In this document: positions 57,616-64,000 of the stretch, piece after piece
Layout of the letters: each line of letters begins with the position of its first letter
How positions within the stretch are numbered: position 1 is the first letter of the stretch
Assembly: GCA_009363875.1 (NCBI GenBank)
Contig: CM018690.1
Span: forward strand, 5,692,788 to 5,756,787
DNA: 64,000 bases
Direction: 5' to 3'
Origin: Mikania micrantha
Lineage: Eukaryota > Streptophyta > Magnoliopsida > Asterales > Asteraceae
Notes under the pieces: model-generated
The model's input: only the letters and a program-made list of their open reading frames with translations
What the model was told of the DNA's origin: nothing
Databases searched by the model: none
Made by a program: the position numbers and the translations under genes

Positions 57616-57744
57616 CGAACCCTAGCTGCTTTACAGAATTGCCGAGCAACATGGGCTTCGGTATAGTTCTTGCCTTGGTCCATTTTTTTTTCTGGCAGCC
57701 CACAAAGCCTCTAAGGAATATTTCATCTTCTTCGGCCAAATTTT

Positions 57745-58135
57745 CCAGATTCCAGGCCCACAGATGCAACCCACATTGGCTATTGACTGGCCCAACTTTA
57801 TTCGCAGCCCAACTTCTAACCCCTAGCCCAAAGAAACCAACTGGCTTAATTTCATCTATTCAGTCGAATGCCATTACACTAATCAGTGACTAATTAGACT
57901 ATGAGAATGATTAGAACAAGTTGGTTTAAATTCATTTGTTGGGCTTGTGATTACCTCGGTCATGTCCAACTGTTTTGGCCGGTTCATAATTATTAATTCC
58001 GGCCCAAGGCCCATGTGAGATTCGGCCCAACTTAAGTACACCGGCCCAATCTTTATATACTTGGCCCATGAAACCCGATCGGCCCACTTTAATTGATGGG
58101 CTCATATACAAACTCGTTCGGCCCATGAGAAATAT
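57745..58135 (+). repeat. GGCCCA (site II-like) array in LTR F
   Basis: About ten GGCCCA plus several AGCCCA motifs. Directly follows the CGAACC array, the same order as in the solo LTR. Confidence 0.55.
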
Positions 58136-58806
58136 TATTCGGTCCACATCGGTTAGAACAAATACAAACACTTGCAAAATCTATACAAGATGTTATATAC
58201 ATAGTGTACTTGGGTTTAAAGTAAACATACAAGAGTAATGAAATTGTTAGGTTAAGACAATTAATAACCCTTAAGTCATTAAATAAAGCCTTTAGTCATA
58301 ACTAACAATTATACACTAAATTCAAACCGAAATGATTAAGTCATGGTAAACCACTTTAATTGAATGGGCCGAATGAGGATTGAGATAAAGAGGTGATAAC
58401 AAAGATCGAGATAACATATGCACGTGCACAACACTTTACAATCAATGCTTATAAAGTACATACATCGTGAATTCAATACAGGACAGTGAATCAACAACAA
58501 GAGCAACAAAGAGCGCGTGTCTTCATTTCTTTAAGCTAAGTCAACCCTATAATAACAAGGTGAGTTTATATGCCCCTTTTACTTTAAATCTTAACTGAAT
58601 TTAACTCTCGGGGCTGAGAAACATGTTTACTTTTATTTGTTTAAAAGTTTTGCTTAACATGTTATTTATACTTTGATTTTGATAATATTAAATTGTTTAT
58701 TATCGCTTATCATTGTATGCATGCTCGTATGATCATGAGATAACAGGGAAACTCAAAAGATTGTGATAATGTACTTTCACAATTATCAAAACATTGGGAT
58801 AACACC

Positions 58807-59352
58807 GTTGTAAGATTTATCTTATAACACTTAGTTATTCCTACAGGAATGAACATTGAGACAATTCACACACAAACGAACAATGAGAACTATTACAGTG
58901 AAACATGATGACACTTCACAGCACATGAATGATCAGAAGATAAAAATATCTTCTGAATATCATTCCACATCATAAGTGATCAAGTGTGATAAGCCAATTG
59001 CTTTTAAAATTTGATCTACACCCTAAAAACATACTACTAGGTAGTATGATCGCATTGATTATCCACCACCTGCGTCACTTAATGGTACTAAGACTTGTTC
59101 TTACTACGGCTTAAGGATTACATGGTGAACATATGGATTACTGTGAACGGCGACCATGATAACGTAACTTCATGCCTATCACTGCCAATCACACTTAATT
59201 AACATAACGTAATAAGACTAGTTCTTATTCGACTTTGTTAATTACATGAGACAATCCCCGTAAAGGCCTTGGGATCACACGGTGGGATAGGAGAGACTGG
59301 AATGCATTTTAATCTGATTATGTGAGGATTAAAATGGATTCCATTCGGATCC
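58807..59352 (+). repeat. Run of short hairpins in the U5-side of LTR F
   Basis: GTTGTAAGAT/ATCTTATAAC (58807-58828). ATTCCT/AGGAAT (58837-58850). A compound stem at 58927-58965: GAATGAT/ATCATTC outside and CAGAAGATA/TATCTTCTG inside, with an AAAA loop and a 3-base bulge. CATACTAC-TAG-GTAGTATG (59031-59049). A long imperfect stem at 59285-59352 built on ATAGGA, GGAAT and CATTTTAATC. Confidence 0.6.
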
Positions 59353-59626
59353 TATACGCTGCATTTGAGATACATGATGAACAGTTAACTAACACTTTTA
59401 ATTAATTAAAAGTGTAACATAAAAGTTAACACACAGACAATAGAATAATACAAGGAACAGATTTATTAAATCTAACATCCTTACTATACAAATGGTTGTC
59501 AACACTTTGGTTTGATAACTACAACGCTATCATTATATTATTCTATTCATGGAAACACAGATGATCAAGACTGAGTAGGGAATGGAAATCCATAGTTGTA
59601 TTGCAAGTAGTGTGAACTTTGTTTGA

Positions 59627-59686
59627 GCATGTGGTGGGATAGCGTCTGGGCTTGACCCTTATGTGATTCCCTATATATAAGCATGT
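59627..59686 (+). promoter_or_regulatory. Hairpin module copy h (LTR F)
   Basis: GCATGT (59627-59632) pairs with GCATGT (59681-59686) using four Watson-Crick and two G-T pairs, in the same register as the GGTATGT/GCATACT stems at 16213. One T:A pair there is C:G here. The loop begins GGTGGGATAGCG and ends CCCTATATATAA. Confidence 0.5.
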
Positions 59687-60241
59687 TTGATCAGGGATCA
59701 CAACATTTGCACATACAACTAGGGAGAAGCCATTGGGTGAACAGGTGATACACAACATACAAGCAACATAACAAAACATTGTGATTATGCATGTGATTGA
59801 ATCAGAGTTTTCAACTAACTTACTTATGAACTCACCAACCTAGTGTTGACTTTGTTTAAATACATGTTTTCTCAGGTGACGAACAGGTGTAGAGACATAC
59901 ATGCAAGGTTTAAGCTAGAGGACTTTTAGAAGACCTAGCTTATTTTGTGTTGCATGATTTTGGTGCCTAAACATTGAATCATCTTTTGTATATCTTGTAC
60001 ATATACAAGATATAGTTACATTGATTCTTTTGGTAGATTTACTTGATTAAATTATGAACGATACATTGTAATTTAATCTTGTAATTCTATATCATTGATG
60101 TGTTAGCATTTCTCATTTATATATCATGTGCTATGTAAACAATCTGATCATTTGATTATCACTCAAAGATATCGCACCCCGGGAACCTTCCGCCCGACGG
60201 GAAAACCCGATCCGTTCCCGCCGGCCCGGGGTGTGACAGAT

Positions 60242-60254
60242 TGGTATCAGAGCC
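60242..60254 (+). other. Primer binding site of element F
   Basis: TGGTATCAGAGCC, three bases after the LTR end at 60238. Initiator-Met tRNA type. Confidence 0.9.
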
Positions 60255-60412
60255 ATGGTTATAGAGAAATATAGGTCATATTACATAACGGTTTGGCCTA
60301 GACTATAACCTAGGGACCCTCATGTAGATATTATCTGATATAAGATCTTATTTGCATGTGCTTTCTGCATCTGATCACTGCTCTAACCGATTTCCTTTCG
60401 GTTATGATCAGA

Positions 60413-62994
60413 ATGCCGCCCAGGAAGCAACCAACCACGCAGACTTCAGCACCACACTCCTCGACACCAACACCACCTGACTCTCCTCCACATTCACCAC
60501 CACCTCCACCTCCTCCTCCACCACCGCCACCACCCAACCATCAGCTGGACCCTGCTACGGTAACACTGGCCACACTGTTGACCAGTCAACTAAAGGAAGT
60601 GATTCCTGACATGATGATCAGGATCAACAGCAACAACAGCAACAACGTTGCAACTCATCTGGAGAAGGCAGCGGTAACACTCGGCTTCATCAGGATTACT
60701 CCTACAAGAACTTTGTAGGATGCAAGCCACCTAGCTTCAGTGGCAGCGAAGGTCCAGTGGATTGAGAAGATGGAAACCACCCTCGACATCAGTGGTTGTC
60801 CTGATCAGCATAGGGTGAGATATGCTGCTGGATCATTCAACAAAAGAGCGTTGACTTGGTGGAACGCTCAGATTCAAACTAGAGGCAGGGAAGAGGCTCT
60901 GTCAATGTCTTGGGATGACTTCAAGACGATGCTGAGGACAGAGTTCTGTCCTAGAAATGAAGTAAAGAAGATTGAGACTGAACTACTCAATCTTGTCATG
61001 ATTGGTGCTGGGCATCTGGCCTACACCACCAGATTTCACGAGCTTGCTACCTTGGCACCGGATGTGGTGCCAACCTTAGAAAAGAGAATCGAGAGGTATG
61101 TTGGTGGACTACCTCCCTGTATGCAAGGGCACGTGATTTCTGCTCGCCCTACTACTATGGAGTCGGCTGTCTCTCTGTCAGCTACTCTAACTGACGTGAT
61201 GGTCGCCTCCGGGGCACTTAAGAAGGAAGCTGACTCAAACAAAACTGGAACTTCAAAGAAGCAGGATAAAAGGCCTGCAAAGAAACAGAAAGTGGTTAGA
61301 AAGTTTGCTGCAACCACTCAAGCTCCTATGCTCAATCAACCACCACCACTACAGATCAGGAAGCCATATACTGGCACTGCACCCTTGTGCAATTCATGCC
61401 AGTATCATCACCTACCGAACGTCCCGTGCAGACACTGTACTAACTGTGGGAGGTTTGGTCACTTGGTGACTCACTGCAGGAGTCCGAGGACTCAAAACAG
61501 AAACAACAACGCAGCTACTGCTGCTGCAGATCCTAGGTCTTGCTGCAACTGTGGCGAACCAGGACACTTCTCTCGGGATTGTCCCAGGAGAAACCAACAA
61601 GGGGCTCAAGCACCAAGAGGAAGACCCTTTCAGATAGGAGCTGCTGCTGCTCGTGAAGACCCGAATGTGGTCACGGGTACATTTCTCTTATCTGACTCAT
61701 ATGCATCCATACTGTTTGATACTGGTGCGGATCAGAGTTTTATCTCATCCGAATTTGCATGCCATCTTAAGTATGATAAGGAACTGTTAGAATCCCCTTA
61801 TACTATTGAGATAGCAAACGGCAAACAGATCACAGTAGACACAATATTTAGGAATTGCCCACTAACACTTGGTGATCACACGTTTTCCGTCGACTTGATA
61901 CCGATGGAGCTGGGCAGTTTCGACATCATTATCGGAATGGATTGGCTATCTCTTAACAGAGTCGAGTTCATCTGTTCCGATAAACTATTACGCATTCCTA
62001 TGGAGAACAATGAAGTCTTGGAGATTCATGGCGACCAAGCAAAACGCGTTGTCAAGATAATATCGTGCATGAAGGCTCGCAAGTGCTTACAAAAACAATG
62101 CATTGCATTTCTAGCTCACGTGGTTGAGAAAGACAAGAAGGCGATCAAGATTCAAGATGTACCAATTGTGAGAGATTTTGCAGAAGTATTTCCAGATGAC
62201 CTACCAGGACTGCCACCCGAGAGATCGGTGCAGTTTCGAATCGATTTGATTCCTGGAACAACTCCTGTAGCCAAGTCTCCCTACAGACTCGCACCATCGG
62301 AGATGCAAGAGTTGTCCAACCAATTGCAAGAACTTCTCGATAAAGGGTTCATTCGACCGAGCTTTTCCCCGTGGGGAGCTCCGGTTCTTTTTGTTAAAAA
62401 GAAGGATGGAACTTTCAGAATGTTCATTGATTATCGAGAACTCAACAAACTCACCATCAAGAATCGGTACCCGTTACCGATGATTGATGATTTGTTTGAT
62501 CAGTTACAGGGAGCACAGTACTTTTCAAAGATAGACCTGAGATCAGGCTATCATCAGCTCCGGATTCAAGAAGAAGACATACCAAAGACGGCCTTTCGTA
62601 CCCGATATGGTCATTATGAATTCATGGTGATGCCATTCGGTTTGACGAACGCACCGGCTGTGTTCATGGATTTGATGAGCCGGGTGTGCAAACCGTATCT
62701 TGATCAGTTTGTTATTGTCTTTATTGACGATATACTGATTTATTCAAAGGACGAGAAGGAACACGAACAACACCTCAAGACAGTTTTGGAGCTTCTGAAA
62801 GAAGAACAACTCTATGCCAAATTCTCTAAGTGTGAATTTTGGATAAGAGAAGTTCAGTTCTTGGGTCATGTGATTAACAGTGATGGTATTCACGTGGATC
62901 CTGCCAAGATAGAAGCAATCAAGAACTGGGATGTGCCTACGACACCAACGGAGATCCGATCATTCTTGGGATTGGCAGGTTATTACAGGAGATT
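60413..62994 (+). pseudogene. Chromovirus gag-pol: gag, protease, RT (truncated by insertion)
   Basis: The ATG at 60413 (MPPRKQ) follows a 158-bp leader. Proline tract at residues 25-42. The frame shifts near 60647 and again near 60755, where about ten bases are missing relative to the 17165 copy. From about 60757 one frame runs to the end: gag core (FNKRALTWWNA, FCPRNEVKKIE), two CCHC knuckles in tandem (CTNCGRFGHLVTHC and CCNCGEPGHFSRDC) preceded by a further Cys pair, protease LFDTGADQSFIS, RT with FIDYRELNKLTIKNRYPLP and the catalytic FIDDILIYSK, to SFLGLAGYYRRF. At 62995 an inverted B LTR interrupts RT. The remainder of pol and the 3' LTR must lie to the right. This is the best-kept gag-pol in the window, yet defective. 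Confidence 0.92.
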
Positions 62995-64000
62995 TGTCAC
63001 ACCCCCAATTTTCAACTAACGGAATCATACCGTTTGGGAACGTGACAAACCAGGATCTCAGATCATTAGACATAACGAAGACCTCTATATGAATTTCAAA
63101 ACATATTTTGGTCTAAAACATCAAAGTTTTTAAAGATTGCGGAAGCGTTTTAAAACAATAACCAAAGGAACAGTTGTAACATGTAAATTACAAAACAAAA
63201 TCTCCAAATGTGTAATTTAAACAATATAAATGTAAAACATGCATGCAACTCTATCTCCTAGTCCATGCCAGCTTTATTGCGCACCTTAGCGTCCTGAGAA
63301 AACATGTAAATCAAGTCAACACAAAGGTTGGTGCATAACACACGTTTTAAGTATTCATAATGTTCAAAACAACAGTTTGAATATCAAGTTTGCAGATAAC
63401 ATAATCACACATGCATAGTCATGATAGCTAGTCATTTGTACTATTTACATAAGTGGTCGACACCGAAGCTGACGATTGCCATGCTATAGCATGTTTTTTG
63501 CCTTGCCACTATTGTCTAGCACGAACAATAGTAATGTGTGTTTGGTCAGTCAAACACCTGCGTAGATCCCATCTACCAGGTGAGGTTTGTCAAACCTAAT
63601 AGATCTATTTCCAACTACCACGCTTTGCGCTACGGCAAACTAAACGGTTCGAAGTGTGTAAGGACTTGTAAATGCTATGTTGTCATATAATGTAAACAGC
63701 TAACTCATGCAAGTGATATGTATCTAAAAAGAGTTTTTGCACATATTTTCTCCCCCAAAACAGTTTAAAATAAGAAAGGGGCCGTGTACGCACCTTTGAT
63801 TGTTGCAGAATGATCAAACACACTTAAACTCGTGTAGAGAGTCCTCCTACGAAGAACCTGTGTTGTAACAATAACCTAGTGTTATTCGGATTGTTGTTTT
63901 GTGCTTGAAATCACATACGTGTCAACACACGTATGCTAGAGTGTTAGAAATGTGCATACGTATGTACGCGTGCCCTTGAAATTCGTTTAATAAAATCATA
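62995..64000 (-). mobile_element. LTR 'B', inverted copy, runs off right edge
   Basis: Begins TGTCACACCCCC, the complement of the LTR end at 20312, directly within RT of element F. It follows the 19185-20312 copy in reverse order: CCTGAGAAAACATGTAAAT, the ACTATTGT/ACAATAGT hairpin (about 63507-63532), a GTTCGAA...GGACTTGTAA block, ACACGTATG. Also has the palindrome CATGCTATAGCATG near 63480. Whether it is a solo LTR or a full element cannot be told here. Confidence 0.75.

Larger units (their letters stand above)
56049..60238 (+). mobile_element. 5' LTR of plus-strand chromovirus 'F'
   Basis: Starts TGTGACAACTAGTACC inside RNase H of element G and ends CCGGGGTGTGACA before a PBS (4190 bp). 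Landmarks in order: U3 dyads 56476-56619, TATA 56830, CGAACC array 57236-57615, GGCCCA array 57745-58135, small hairpins 58807-58965, 59031-59049 and 59285-59352, hairpin module 59627-59686. It shares its layout with the LTRs at 1484 and 12690. No gene-like frame inside. Confidence 0.9.

Overview
This is nuclear DNA from a flowering plant. The signs are nested LTR retrotransposons with plant PBSs, several MITEs and SINEs, AT-rich spacers, and one intron-bearing NAC transcription factor gene with a recognisable miR164 target site. Long-LTR chromoviruses of this type are common in Asteraceae, but that placement is a guess. The NAC gene (42683-43750) is the only intact host gene I can support; almost every other open frame is retroelement coding sequence or a chance frame.

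Layout. 1-9700: a minus-strand Ty3/gypsy element (gag runs off the left edge; 5' LTR 6194-9700). Its leader is split by a plus-strand solo LTR (1484-5455, TSD ACGTG). 9701-19184: plus-strand chromovirus sequence in the order pol, 4.3-kb LTR, PBS, gag-PR-start of RT, with about 305 bp of pol present at both ends. That order suggests a tandem or circularly permuted copy. 19185-28000: LTR fragment 'B', a minus-strand copia gag with its PBS and LTR, a solo LTR 'D' inside that LTR (21678-23807, TSD ATTCT), a hAT-type MITE, and a second copia pol fragment split by another solo LTR (26196-27297, TSD CATGA).

28.0-51.5 kb is less dense: SINEs, MITEs, Mutator-like long-TIR elements, an Athila-like element with 5-bp TSDs (31799-40335), and the NAC gene in an AT-rich setting. 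51.5-64 kb is a second nest. A D-family LTR piece is interrupted by a minus-strand chromovirus 'G' (3' LTR 52089-54160, pol to 56048). G is interrupted by plus-strand chromovirus 'F' (5' LTR 56049-60238, gag-pol to 62994). F is interrupted by an inverted B LTR (62995 to the end).

The most unusual content is structural and lies inside the LTRs. (1) Paired U3 dyads in four LTRs have variable, co-varying arms around a TGACGA core. (2) A 70-90-nt module of a conserved loop closed by different but still complementary stems recurs in LTRs and in a leader. (3) A ten-unit, 32-bp minisatellite in LTR G has three stem sequences that all still pair. (4) A GCGGTACGC mini-hairpin is shared by two unrelated LTR families. 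(5) Dense arrays of CGAACC, GGCCCA and TACTCGAA motifs lie at fixed positions in the LTRs. I know of no description of these signals. All comparisons were made by eye.
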